A stretch of 8,480 nt of DNA from contig JAGPVK010000135.1 of assembly GCA_018067055.1 (NCBI GenBank), forward strand, positions 1 through 8,480. Direction: 5' to 3'. This DNA comes from Sphingomonadales bacterium (GTDB lineage Bacteria; Pseudomonadota; Alphaproteobacteria; Sphingomonadales; Sphingomonadaceae). This document shows, in pieces, positions 1-6,751 of this stretch. A model generated the notes under the pieces. It had not been told where the DNA came from. It saw nothing but the letters and a program-made list of their open reading frames with translations, and did no database searches. The position numbers were made by a program, and so were the translations under genes. Every line of letters begins with the position of its first letter. The first letter of the stretch is position 1.

Positions 1-1384
1 GTTTCACCAGATATGGCGTCACGATAATCATCAGCTCGGTTTCGTTGCGACGGTAGCCATCCGATTTGAACAAGGTTCCCAGGATCGGAACATCCGCGAG
101 GCCAGGTGTCTTGTCGATCGCGGAGTTGTAGGTATTCTGCATCAGACCGGCGATCATGAAGCTTTCACCCGAACCCAGCTCGACGGTCGTTTCCGCCCGC
201 CGGGTTGAGACTGCCGGAATGCTGAAGCCATTCAGTACAACCGCGCCATTGGAGGTGATCTCGGAGACCTCCGGAGCAACGCGGATCGATATCCGACCGT
301 TCGAAAGCACAGTCGGTGTGTAAGACAGGCTGACGCCATAATTTTTGTACTGAACCGACACTTCTCCCAGTCCGGTCGAGATTGGAATGGGAAATTCGCC
401 GCCGGCCAGGAAGGTCGCTGTTTCACCCGAGATAGTCGTCAGGTTCGGCGATGCCAAAGTGCTGACCAGACCAACCCGCTCGGAAACGTCCAGGGCTGTA
501 GCGATGTCCAGTCCAAAGAGACGTCCTGCTGCCTGAACAGTATTCAGACCAGCGCTGTTCTTATAGTTGAATGCGGTTCCGCCCGGCGTCACGAACTGAC
601 CGGTAGAGGTGTCGAACGGCAGCGAGATCGAGCCGGCGGGCAGGCCGAACAGCTGCGATGCATCGAGTTTGGGAAAGGCCGACGTGTTGAAGTCGGTGAT
701 CGTACCGATGTCGCGACCCCGCGACACGCCAAATTGGAACCCGCCGGTGGTGTCCCGGGTCAGAAGGTTGCCGTTGATCTCCTTTGCCAGAGTGCGGCTG
801 ACTTCGGCAAAGCGGACCTTCAGGTTGACCTGCATTGGCGTCGCCGTTTTCAGGCGGCTGACCACACGAGTTCCCTCACCGACAAAAGCCTGTACCAGAT
901 TTTCCGCTTCTTCCGCATCATCCGGGTTGGCGATGGTGCCGGTCAGCAGCACGAAATTATTGGTCGTGCTGACCGCGATATTCGCTTCCGGCATCGCCAG
1001 ACTCAGCATCTGGTCAATCGACGAAATTTCTGCACCAACGGCGACTTCGGCCGAATAGATGACTTTGCCCGACGCGCTGGTTGCATAAAAGCTGGTCTGA
1101 CCACCCTTTTTGCCAAAAATATAGATTTGCCGCGGTGACCGTACCTGGACATCGGCAATGCTGTTTTCAGCAATGAAGATGTCTTCAATTGGTGCGGGCA
1201 GGGTGATCAGCTTGCCCCGACCGACCGCGACGGAAATGCGCGAATCCGGTTGGGATATGCTCACCGACTGGGCGTTCAGCGCAGTGCTGCTGTTTGCAGC
1301 CAGAGCCAGGGCGAGGGCGGCAACGACGGCAACGCCCATTACCTTTTTCGCCGAACGGCTATGCTGTGCATATTCTACGGCCAT
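1..1384 (-). CDS. cpaC: Tad/Flp pilus secretin CpaC (RcpA), 3' end beyond the window
   Basis: Outer-membrane secretin through which the Tad (type IVc, Flp) pilus leaves the cell. 461 codons are visible and the frame is still open at base 1. The family is usually about 500 residues, so a few dozen are missing. Residues 1-38 form a signal peptide: basic KK at 13-14, an Ala/Leu-rich core, probable cleavage after LNA. Residues about 40-110 resemble the pilus-formation N-terminal domain and about 118-180 a BON-like domain. The secretin core follows, starting with VNLKVRFAEVSR (186-197), then VPILGTLF (432-439) and the classic ETELMIIVTPYLV (448-460) at the visible end. The ATG start at 1384 overlaps the cpaB stop by one base (TAATG). 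It has a GGAGA ribosome site at 1391-1395, six bases upstream and inside cpaB, so translation is probably coupled. Family assignment is secure; the domain boundaries are estimates. Confidence 0.95.
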   Translation of the reverse strand, partial: MAVEYAQHSRSAKKVMGVAVVAALALALAANSSTALNAQSVSISQPDSRISVAVGRGKLITLPAPIEDIFIAENSIADVQVRSPRQIYIFGKKGGQTSFYATSASGKVIYSAEVAVGAEISSIDQMLSLAMPEANIAVSTTNNFVLLTGTIANPDDAEEAENLVQAFVGEGTRVVSRLKTATPMQVNLKVRFAEVSRTLAKEINGNLLTRDTTGGFQFGVSRGRDIGTITDFNTSAFPKLDASQLFGLPAGSISLPFDTSTGQFVTPGGTAFNYKNSAGLNTVQAAGRLFGLDIATALDVSERVGLVSTLASPNLTTISGETATFLAGGEFPIPISTGLGEVSVQYKNYGVSLSYTPTVLSNGRISIRVAPEVSEITSNGAVVLNGFSIPAVSTRRAETTVELGSGESFMIAGLMQNTYNSAIDKTPGLADVPILGTLFKSDGYRRNETELMIIVTPYLVK

Positions 1385-2343
1385 TACTTGTCTCCAAATT
1401 CGATGTCAGTGACCGAATTGCCGCGCGAAACGCGGACGACCGGACCTTTTGGTTTTTCCTTGGCGGCCAGCGGCGGCGGCGAGCGCGTTTCAAAACGCGA
1501 TACGTCTCCACCGGTCGAAAAGGTTGATTTCGTGCTGGTTGGTCGCGCAGCCAGCGAACGGATCATGTCTGCTTCCACAACCGGATCATCCGTTTTCGGC
1601 AGTTTGATCGCGCCAGAAGCAATCGCTTCTTCCAGTTCGGCGGCGCTGTCAGCGAGCGACCGCAGCGACAGGCTCAATGTACCCAATGTCTGAGCTACGG
1701 AGATCTGTTCGGCAATTTTGGGCGTAGTTTCAAGCGTAACCAGCTTGGCCTTCTCGGCGTATTGCTGACCCTGTTCATTCTTCGACGCGACAACCCGGTT
1801 GTCGGTGGCGAGCACCCGCAAATTGCGGATCACGGTTTCGGAGACCTTGAGCTCCGGGCCTTCGCCCTTGACCGACTGGGTCAGCATCAGGTCGACCCGG
1901 TCGCCCGGGAATACAAAGCCGGCGACGCCGGTCAGGCCGGAGACGGGGATCGTGACGGCGCGCATGCCAGGGCCGAGCGCAGCGGCCAGGAAGCCGCGAT
2001 CACCCGGCGCTACAAGAGAACCTTTGGTGAGCGGCTGGCCAGCGGTGACTGGATTGCGGACAACGGTGCCGGCGAGCGTTTCGACGTTGGTGTCCTCTTT
2101 TTTGAAATAGACGTCCTCGATCAGATCTTTCGGCCATGGCTGGAAGCGGAAGCTGTCGGGCGTGATAATTGTGCCAACGGGGAGCGCGCGGGTTGCGACA
2201 AGGATTTCTCCACCAACCACTTCGGCTTTTTTTGCGGCGACTTGCGGCGCGGAGGCACCATCAAACATGTTCTTTGCCAGCAGCGCCGTGACCGCAGCCA
2301 CGATCAGCGCACCGATCAGCAAAATGATTTTCTTCTTGTCCAT
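1384..2343 (-). CDS. cpaB: Flp pilus assembly protein CpaB (RcpC), SAF domain
   Basis: Inner-membrane-anchored periplasmic protein of the Tad pilus machine, thought to act with the CpaC secretin. The 319-residue length is normal for the family. Residues 5-23 form one hydrophobic N-terminal segment after MDKKK, leaving the rest in the periplasm. Residues about 45-110 match the SAF domain (GEILVATRALPVGTII, then TAGQPLTKGSL). Residues about 115-230 match the CpaB/RcpC core, including GPGMRAVTIPVSG and FPGDRVDLMLT. The tail (about 265-300) is Ser/Thr/Pro/Lys-rich and probably disordered. It ends in VVRVSRGNSVTDIE, which resembles the usual CpaB C-terminal VxVxRG strand. An AGGAGG at 2355-2360 precedes the ATG by 11 bases, slightly long but the only good ribosome site. 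The gene lies 74 bp after cpaA with no visible terminator between them, so the two are probably co-transcribed. Confidence 0.94.
   Translation of the reverse strand: MDKKKIILLIGALIVAAVTALLAKNMFDGASAPQVAAKKAEVVGGEILVATRALPVGTIITPDSFRFQPWPKDLIEDVYFKKEDTNVETLAGTVVRNPVTAGQPLTKGSLVAPGDRGFLAAALGPGMRAVTIPVSGLTGVAGFVFPGDRVDLMLTQSVKGEGPELKVSETVIRNLRVLATDNRVVASKNEQGQQYAEKAKLVTLETTPKIAEQISVAQTLGTLSLSLRSLADSAAELEEAIASGAIKLPKTDDPVVEADMIRSLAARPTSTKSTFSTGGDVSRFETRSPPPLAAKEKPKGPVVRVSRGNSVTDIEFGDK
1391..1395 (-). promoter_or_regulatory. cpaC ribosome binding site within the cpaB 3' end
   Basis: GGAGA on the minus strand, six bases before the cpaC ATG and just before the cpaB stop. With the TAATG junction it fixes the cpaC start and implies translation coupled to cpaB. 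Confidence 0.7.
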
Positions 2344-2417
2344 GACGTCTCACGCCTCCTGAATGCCCCCGCCCAAATCGTTCCGTTGGCGGTCACTGCC
2401 TCTTTCGAGTAAAATGG
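2344..2417 (-). other. cpaA-cpaB spacer (74 bp)
   Basis: The only gap inside the cpa operon. It holds the AGGAGG ribosome site of cpaB (2355-2360). I see no hairpin-plus-T-run terminator, no convincing promoter and no small gene, so read-through from cpaA to cpaB is the simplest reading. Confidence 0.6.
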
Positions 2418-2900
2418 TTAAAATATCGTTTGTGAACTCTGCCCCGCTATGCCCCAGATCATCCAAAGCCCGGAAAAAGCGATGGCGACACCATAAGGAA
2501 CCTTTATTGGGCCTTCGGTCTTTCGGATTTGCTTGCTGATCATCATTAACAGCGTCAACAGGCCGCCAGCGATCGACATGATCACCAGCAACTCGAGGAA
2601 TGTCAGCCAGTGCATCCACAAAGCCAGCGCTGTCAGTAGTTTGACGTCACCCCCGCCCATCGCGCCGATTGCAAACATCCCGGCAAATATGGTGAATATG
2701 ATGGCAGCCAAAGCTATTTGTCCGATCATCTCTGGCCAGACGGTCATGCCGCTGACCAGCCAAAAGATCGGTGCGCCCAGGGCGATGGCGAGATTGAGCC
2801 AGTTTGAAATATGGCGGTTGGTGAGATCGGTAATCGCAGCGACAATCAGTGCAATTGCCAATCCGCCCCAGAGCAAGTAGATGAAGGTTTCGCTATCCAT
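2418..2900 (-). CDS. cpaA: Prepilin peptidase CpaA/TadV (A24 family)
   Basis: Membrane aspartyl protease that trims the leader from Flp prepilins before assembly. At 160 residues it is the short CpaA/TadV form, which lacks the methyltransferase domain of PilD. Both catalytic aspartates are visible: D25 in AAITDLTNRHISN at the end of the first membrane segment, and D85 in the GGGDVKL motif (82-88). PYGVAI at 135-140 is the conserved motif near the C terminus. Hydrophobic segments lie roughly at 7-25, 35-55, 60-80, 98-120 and 134-152. This is the first gene of the visible cpa operon. The next gene upstream is divergent, and no Flp pilin gene sits in front of it. I see no Shine-Dalgarno sequence at a normal distance from the ATG, and a near-palindrome covers the start codon. 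Confidence 0.94.
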   Translation of the reverse strand: MDSETFIYLLWGGLAIALIVAAITDLTNRHISNWLNLAIALGAPIFWLVSGMTVWPEMIGQIALAAIIFTIFAGMFAIGAMGGGDVKLLTALALWMHWLTFLELLVIMSIAGGLLTLLMMISKQIRKTEGPIKVPYGVAIAFSGLWMIWGIAGQSSQTIF

Positions 2901-2906
2901 GGACAG
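2893..2906. repeat. 14-bp near-palindrome over the cpaA start codon
   Basis: CTATCCATGGACAG is self-complementary except for one position pair, which would be a G-U wobble in cpaA mRNA. In RNA it could form a five-pair stem (one wobble) with a CAUG loop holding the start codon. The stem is short, so a role is inference only. Confidence 0.35.
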
Positions 2907-2995
2907 ACCGTCTAGTTAATTTGCCTTACCAAATAGTAACCACGATTCCCGGAATGATCTTATCTTCCGATCCTGCGACAACGATAAAGCGTGAT
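2901..2995. promoter_or_regulatory. Divergent intergenic region between cpaA and the hydrolase operon
   Basis: 95 bp must contain the start signals for the minus-strand cpa operon and the plus-strand hydrolase/FAD operon. It is AT-richer than its flanks. A perfect ATTCC-C-GGAAT inverted repeat lies at 2945-2955, close to the middle, and could be an operator. I could not find -35/-10 pairs good enough to place either promoter. Confidence 0.45.
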
Positions 2996-3964
2996 ATGAC
3001 AGACTTGAAAGATGAGCGCTTTGATCGCCGGTCGGTTCCAGCAGATGCGATGGAAGCGCCATGGATCGGTCCGGATGGCTGGGAATTCCGGGAACTGGAC
3101 TGGTTGCAGGACAAGACGCAGGACGGACCCAGAGGTTCGATCCTGTTCATGACCGGCCGAGCAGATTTCTACGAAAAATATCTGGAAACCCTGCACGATT
3201 TTCACGTTCGGGGATGGAATGTCACATCGGTCGACTGGCGAGGGCAGGGCGGATCGGGCCGTTGTGGACCGCACCCGCACGTCGGACATATTGATGATTT
3301 CGCAACCTGGATAGGGGATCTGGTGGAATTTTTTGATCAATGGCGGGTCAGTCACCCCGGACCGCATGTCTTGATCGGCCACAGTATGGGAGGGCATCTG
3401 GTGCTGCGCGCATTGACCGAGCAGCGCATTCATCCCGATGCCGCCATATTGAGCGCGCCGATGCTCGCCCCTGCCGGTGGCGGCATGCCCGAATGGACGG
3501 CGCATCTGATCGCCAAGATCATGTGCGCAATCGGTCGTGGCAAACGGCGTGCCTGGAAACCGATTGAAAATCCGCTCGAGCCCTATGTGCCGCGGCAGGC
3601 TTTGCTGACCCACGATGCAGACCGCTATTCGGACGAGTTTTTCTGGTTCCGCGAGCGGCCTTTCGTGCGGCTGGGACCGGCGAGCTGGCGCTGGGTCGAA
3701 CGGGCCTATGCATCGACCAGATTGTTGCGCAACCGGCAAAGGCTGATGCGGATGGACATTCCGGCTCTGGTGCTGGCGACGTCGACCGACGAACTGGTTG
3801 ATCATGCGACCATCGAGCGCGCCGTGCATCTCTTGCCAAGAGCGGAGTTGAAACTATTCGGTCCGGAATCCGCCCATGAAATATTTCGCGAAGTTGATGA
3901 TATCCGCAGCGCAGCGCTCAATGCTTGTTTCGCGTTTCTTGACAGGGTAGCCCCCAAGAAATGA
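2996..3964 (+). CDS. Alpha/beta hydrolase, lysophospholipase/monoglyceride lipase type
   Basis: Serine hydrolase of the alpha/beta fold, closest in pattern to the PldB-like lysophospholipase/monoglyceride lipase group. It probably cleaves an acyl ester in the cytoplasm or at the inner membrane; the substrate is unknown. From the chosen ATG it has 322 residues. The nucleophile elbow GHSMGG places Ser at 130. The acid is probably Asp 265 in STDELVD, and the base is His 294 in SAHEIF. The family pattern SVDWRGQGGSG appears at about 78-88. No signal peptide or membrane segment is evident. The frame stays open upstream to a TTG at 2921 and an ATG at 2954. I prefer ATG 2996 because the protein begins there like the soluble family, but its ribosome site is weak. 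The stop overlaps the next gene's start (ATGA), so the pair is translationally coupled. I leave the symbol blank because pldB would overstate the substrate. Confidence 0.88.
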   Translation: MTDLKDERFDRRSVPADAMEAPWIGPDGWEFRELDWLQDKTQDGPRGSILFMTGRADFYEKYLETLHDFHVRGWNVTSVDWRGQGGSGRCGPHPHVGHIDDFATWIGDLVEFFDQWRVSHPGPHVLIGHSMGGHLVLRALTEQRIHPDAAILSAPMLAPAGGGMPEWTAHLIAKIMCAIGRGKRRAWKPIENPLEPYVPRQALLTHDADRYSDEFFWFRERPFVRLGPASWRWVERAYASTRLLRNRQRLMRMDIPALVLATSTDELVDHATIERAVHLLPRAELKLFGPESAHEIFREVDDIRSAALNACFAFLDRVAPKK

Positions 3965-5085
3965 AACATTTTGATGTCGCCATCATCGGAGCCGGTATCG
4001 CCGGCGCCAGCATCGCCTCTGAAATCGGCGAGGATAGATCTGTGCTGTTGCTCGAGGCAGAGGATCATCCGGGCTATCATTCCACTGGTCGCTCGGCTGC
4101 TTTCTGGACGGAAAGCTATGGCGGGCCTCTGGTGCAGCCTCTGACATCGGCCTCGCGATCCTTTCTGGAAAACCCGCCACCAGAATTCTCGGAGTCCGGG
4201 TTTCTTCGCCCGCGTGGCGCGGTCAACATCAGCCGGGATGATGAGCAACATCTGGCCGACCAGTTCCTGTCCGATTTCGCCGAGAGCGGCCTGTCCATGG
4301 ATCGCTGGTCGTGGGAGCAAGCCGCTGCTCTGGTTCCGAATTTGAAGCCGATATGGACGCATGCAATTCATGAACCGGATTGCCGCGATATCGATGTAGC
4401 AGCGCTGCACGCCGCCTATCTCAGAGATGCCAAGCGCAAGAATGTGGAATTGATCTGCCGCGCGCCGGTCAGTGAGATCCGGAAAGATGGCGGGATGTGG
4501 GAATTGTCCGCCCGGAATGAAAGCTATCGGGCGACCGTGCTGGTCAACGCAGCTGGTGCCTGGGCGGATGGTATCGCCCGGATGGCTGGCGTGAAGCCGG
4601 TCGGCATCCAGCCGCTGATCCGCAATATGGTCCAGATCGAAACCGATCCTCCTTCTTCACCGGACATGCCGCTGGTCGTCGGGCTGGACGGCAGTTTCTA
4701 TTTCAAGCCGGAAGCGGGCGGCGGCTACTGGCTCAGTCCGCATGACGAAATTCCGGCCGAGCCCGGCGACGTCGCCCCGGACGAACTGAGCGTGGCCATT
4801 GCCATCGACCGGTTCGAAAAAGTGATGGACGTTGCGGTCAGGCGGGTCACGCGGAAATGGGCCGGCCTGCGCAGTTTTGCGCCCGACCGGTTACCGGTGA
4901 TCGGCTTCGATGCCGGAAAGGATGATTTCTTCTGGTTCGCCGGTCAGGGTGGATTTGGTATCCAGACTGCACCCGCTGCCGCGAAACTGGCCCGCTCTGT
5001 TCTGCTGGGGCAGATGCCCGACGCAAGTCTGCAGATGATCAATGCCCGCCTCTACGAGGCATCGCGCTTCGCCCAAGACAGATAG
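3961..5085 (+). CDS. FAD-dependent D-amino-acid/amine dehydrogenase, DauA/DadA-like
   Basis: Flavin oxidoreductase of the DAO family that probably oxidises the C-N bond of an amino acid or amine. At 374 residues it has the full family length. The FAD site shows GAGIAG (10-15) and the ribose-binding Glu 32. GYHSTGRSAA (38-47), VNAAGAW (195-201), WAGLRSF (300-306) and GQGGFGIQT (328-336) are the family blocks. Compared with my recollection of Pseudomonas aeruginosa D-arginine dehydrogenase DauA, it aligns nearly without gaps. It keeps Tyr 53, Arg 221, Tyr 247 and Arg 304 (DauA Y53, R222, Y249, R305). DauA His 48 is Phe 48 here, and the arginine-selecting Glu 87 is Ala 87. D-arginine is therefore an unlikely substrate; a neutral or hydrophobic substrate is inference. 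It is joined to the hydrolase by a four-base ATGA overlap. No terminator is visible after it. Confidence 0.88.
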   Translation: MKHFDVAIIGAGIAGASIASEIGEDRSVLLLEAEDHPGYHSTGRSAAFWTESYGGPLVQPLTSASRSFLENPPPEFSESGFLRPRGAVNISRDDEQHLADQFLSDFAESGLSMDRWSWEQAAALVPNLKPIWTHAIHEPDCRDIDVAALHAAYLRDAKRKNVELICRAPVSEIRKDGGMWELSARNESYRATVLVNAAGAWADGIARMAGVKPVGIQPLIRNMVQIETDPPSSPDMPLVVGLDGSFYFKPEAGGGYWLSPHDEIPAEPGDVAPDELSVAIAIDRFEKVMDVAVRRVTRKWAGLRSFAPDRLPVIGFDAGKDDFFWFAGQGGFGIQTAPAAAKLARSVLLGQMPDASLQMINARLYEASRFAQDR

Positions 5086-5101
5086 TTTTACGTCTGGATA
5101 G

Positions 5102-5129
5102 TTGCGCCGCCATCAGGAACGCGTATTAT
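5102..5129 (+). promoter_or_regulatory. Candidate sigma70 promoter for the DUF1508 gene
   Basis: TTGCGC (5102-5107, 4 of 6 matches to the -35 consensus) and TATTAT (5124-5129, 5 of 6 matches to the -10) are separated by 16 bases. Transcription would begin around 5136 and give a leader of about 25 bases containing the GGAGAGG ribosome site. It lies in the 75-bp gap after the FAD enzyme, so the small gene may be expressed independently. Confidence 0.45.
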
Positions 5130-5147
5130 TTCTCTCACCCAATGAAT

Positions 5148-5154
5148 GGAGAGG
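5148..5154 (+). promoter_or_regulatory. Ribosome binding site of the DUF1508 gene
   Basis: GGAGAGG lies six bases before ATG 5161 and overlaps the other two in-frame ATGs (5146 and 5155). This decides the start in favour of 5161. Confidence 0.7.
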
Positions 5155-5160
5155 ATGATC

Positions 5161-5337
5161 ATGGCGCATAAATTCGAAATCTGGAAAGACAAGAAGGGCG
5201 AATTTCGGGTTCGCTTCAAATATAATGGCGAAGTGATTTTCTGGACCGAAGGTTATTCGAGCAAGGCCAGCGCAAAAAATGCGATCAGTTCGATCCAGAA
5301 AAATGGACCGAGTGCCGAGATTGAAGACAATAGCTAG
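5161..5337 (+). CDS. Small YegP-like DUF1508 protein
   Basis: 58-residue basic cytoplasmic protein made of a single DUF1508 unit, the YegP fold. Visible pattern: [20 protein letters not shown] (about 5-24), then [19 protein letters not shown] (30-48), which match the strand-loop-strand and following helix of the family. Many members carry two copies; this one has one. The biochemical role of the family is not established. Three in-frame ATGs exist (5146, 5155, 5161). I choose 5161 because GGAGAGG at 5148-5154 sits six bases before it and because the domain starts immediately after. It has a probable promoter of its own. Its TAG stop overlaps the TAG stop of the opposing rnhA in a shared CTAG. 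Confidence 0.87.
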   Translation: MAHKFEIWKDKKGEFRVRFKYNGEVIFWTEGYSSKASAKNAISSIQKNGPSAEIEDNS

Positions 5338-5795
5338 AAACTGTGCCGAAGGGAGGCGGCGTGTAATGCAGCGTCGCTCGCCAGTTGGTCGGCGCGTTCA
5401 TTGTCCGCGTCGCCGGCGTGGCCCTTGACCCAGAGCCATTCAATCTGATGGCGCTCGACCGCCTTTAACAGGTCCTGCCAGAGATCGGCATTTTTGACCG
5501 GCTTCCTGGCTGCGGTTCGCCAGCCGTTCTTCTGCCAGCCAAATATCCACTGGGTGATGCCGTCCTTGACATATTTGCTGTCGATCGACAGCTTGACCTT
5601 GCACGGACGTTTCAGCGCATTGAGCGCCTCGATCGCAGCGCGCAGCTCCATCCGGTTGTTGGTCGTATCCGGCTCGCCTCCCGAAATCTCTTTTTCCTTG
5701 TCGCCATGACGGATCAGGGCGCCCCAGCCACCCGGCCCGGGATTGCCCTTGCATGCGCCATCGGTAGCGATATGTACGGTATTTGCTTCGGTCAT
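5334..5795 (-). CDS. rnhA: Ribonuclease HI
   Basis: Cytoplasmic endonuclease that cuts the RNA strand of RNA-DNA hybrids, such as R-loops and replication primers. The 153-residue length is standard; the Escherichia coli enzyme has 155. All catalytic residues are visible: Asp 12 in [16 protein letters not shown], Glu 50 in NNRMELRA, Asp 72 in SIDSKYV, Asp 136 in NERADQLA, and His 126 in VKGHAGD. This is the last gene of the ispH-thrB-rnhA operon. Its ATG overlaps the thrB stop by four bases (ATGA). The nearest purine-rich motif (GGAA) is about 13 bases upstream, so initiation probably depends on ribosomes finishing thrB. Its TAG stop shares CTAG with the convergent small gene, and I see no terminator hairpin between the two. 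Confidence 0.97.
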   Translation of the reverse strand: MTEANTVHIATDGACKGNPGPGGWGALIRHGDKEKEISGGEPDTTNNRMELRAAIEALNALKRPCKVKLSIDSKYVKDGITQWIFGWQKNGWRTAARKPVKNADLWQDLLKAVERHQIEWLWVKGHAGDADNERADQLASDAALHAASLRHSF

Positions 5796-6751
5796 ATGGT
5801 GAAAATTTCCGGATGGGTTTGATAATATTGCAGCCGATGCAGAAAGGCTTGCGGGTCCTTGCGCGTTACCAGCGCCCCGGCCGGGGTATTGATCCAGTCA
5901 TAGGCCCGGGTGAGCAGAAAACGGAGCGCGGCGCCACGGGCCAGCAGGGGAAGCGCCTGGCGCTCGGCCTCGCTGAGCGTGAAGGCTGAATCATAGCCGC
6001 CGATCAGTGCGCGCGATATGGGCCCGTGGAAATCCGTGCCATCCTCGGAAAAGCACCAGGCCGCATGGGTCACCGCCAGATCATAGGCGCGGATATCGGT
6101 GCAGGAAAAATAAAAGTCGATCAGGCCGGTTACCTGATCGCCCAGCATCAGCACATTGTCGGGGAACAGGTCGGCATGAATGGCCGATCGCGGCAGCTCT
6201 TGCGGCCACTGCGCGTCGAGATGATCCAGCTCCTGCGCTATCGCCTTGGCCAGGCCGGGAGCGATTTTGTCAAGCTCTGCGGGACCGCATTGTTCTGCCA
6301 ATGTCCGCCAGCCATCGTGATCCATGCTATTGCGTCGTTCCCGGTCAAAATCCGCAAGTGCGCGATGCATGTCTCCCAGCGCCTTGCCGGTCGACCGGGC
6401 TTGCGCTTCGGTCGGGTGACTGACCGACACACCCGGCAGGAAGACAATCAGGCAGGCGCTGCGTCCGCAAAGCTGCTGGATCTTCTGGCCTTTGCGGTCG
6501 GCAATCATCGGCGGGACCAGACAGCCATGCGCTGCCAGATGATCGAGCAACGCGATAAAAAACGGCAGATCCGCAGGGTCGACCCTTTTCTCATACAGGG
6601 TCAGAATATATTTGCCCTTTGTGGTTTCCAGCAGATAATTGCTGTTCTCCACGCCTTCGGCAATGCCTTTGGCTGACACCAGCGTCCCGACATCAAAACG
6701 GGCGAGGAAACGACCGATTTCCTCTGCGCTAACCTTTGTGTAGACCGCCAT
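5792..6751 (-). CDS. thrB: Homoserine kinase, APH/choline-kinase fold type
   Basis: Phosphorylates L-homoserine to O-phosphohomoserine, the committed step to threonine. This is the alphaproteobacterial/pseudomonad type with an aminoglycoside-phosphotransferase fold, not the GHMP-fold ThrB of E. coli. The 319-residue length is typical. The N terminus ([20 protein letters not shown]) and [13 protein letters not shown] (29-41) are characteristic of the family. The phosphate-transfer loop [10 protein letters not shown] (192-201) carries the catalytic Asp 194, and LIDFYFSC (210-217) carries the metal-binding Asp 212. Its ATG overlaps the ispH stop by one base (TGATG) with little Shine-Dalgarno signal. 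Its TGA overlaps the rnhA start. The closely similar N-terminal blocks make a generic phosphotransferase unlikely. Confidence 0.95.
   Translation of the reverse strand: MAVYTKVSAEEIGRFLARFDVGTLVSAKGIAEGVENSNYLLETTKGKYILTLYEKRVDPADLPFFIALLDHLAAHGCLVPPMIADRKGQKIQQLCGRSACLIVFLPGVSVSHPTEAQARSTGKALGDMHRALADFDRERRNSMDHDGWRTLAEQCGPAELDKIAPGLAKAIAQELDHLDAQWPQELPRSAIHADLFPDNVLMLGDQVTGLIDFYFSCTDIRAYDLAVTHAAWCFSEDGTDFHGPISRALIGGYDSAFTLSEAERQALPLLARGAALRFLLTRAYDWINTPAGALVTRKDPQAFLHRLQYYQTHPEIFTI

Noticed and set aside
609..1058. Plus-strand open frames of up to 149 codons opposite the secretin
   Set aside because: They lie entirely antisense to cpaC, whose translation has clear secretin motifs throughout. 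Their translations are Ser/Arg-rich shadow-like sequences.
1762..2412. 216-codon plus-strand open frame opposite cpaB
   Set aside because: Antisense shadow of cpaB with no ribosome site or recognisable motif.
2921..2995. TTG/ATG-initiated 25-codon extension of the hydrolase
   Set aside because: It would fill the divergent promoter region and has no ribosome site. It adds residues before the point where the family begins, although the weak site at 2996 leaves some doubt.
2960..3829. 289-codon minus-strand open frame opposite the hydrolase
   Set aside because: Antisense to a gene with an intact catalytic triad. The composition is typical of a reverse-strand shadow in high-GC DNA.
5116..5120. 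GGAAC as the -35 of a general-stress (EcfG) promoter for the DUF1508 gene
   Set aside because: No CGTT-like -10 element lies 16-18 bases downstream. The overlapping sigma70-type pair fits better.
5086..5160. Possible terminator after the FAD enzyme gene
   Set aside because: No stable inverted repeat followed by a T run was found in this gap.
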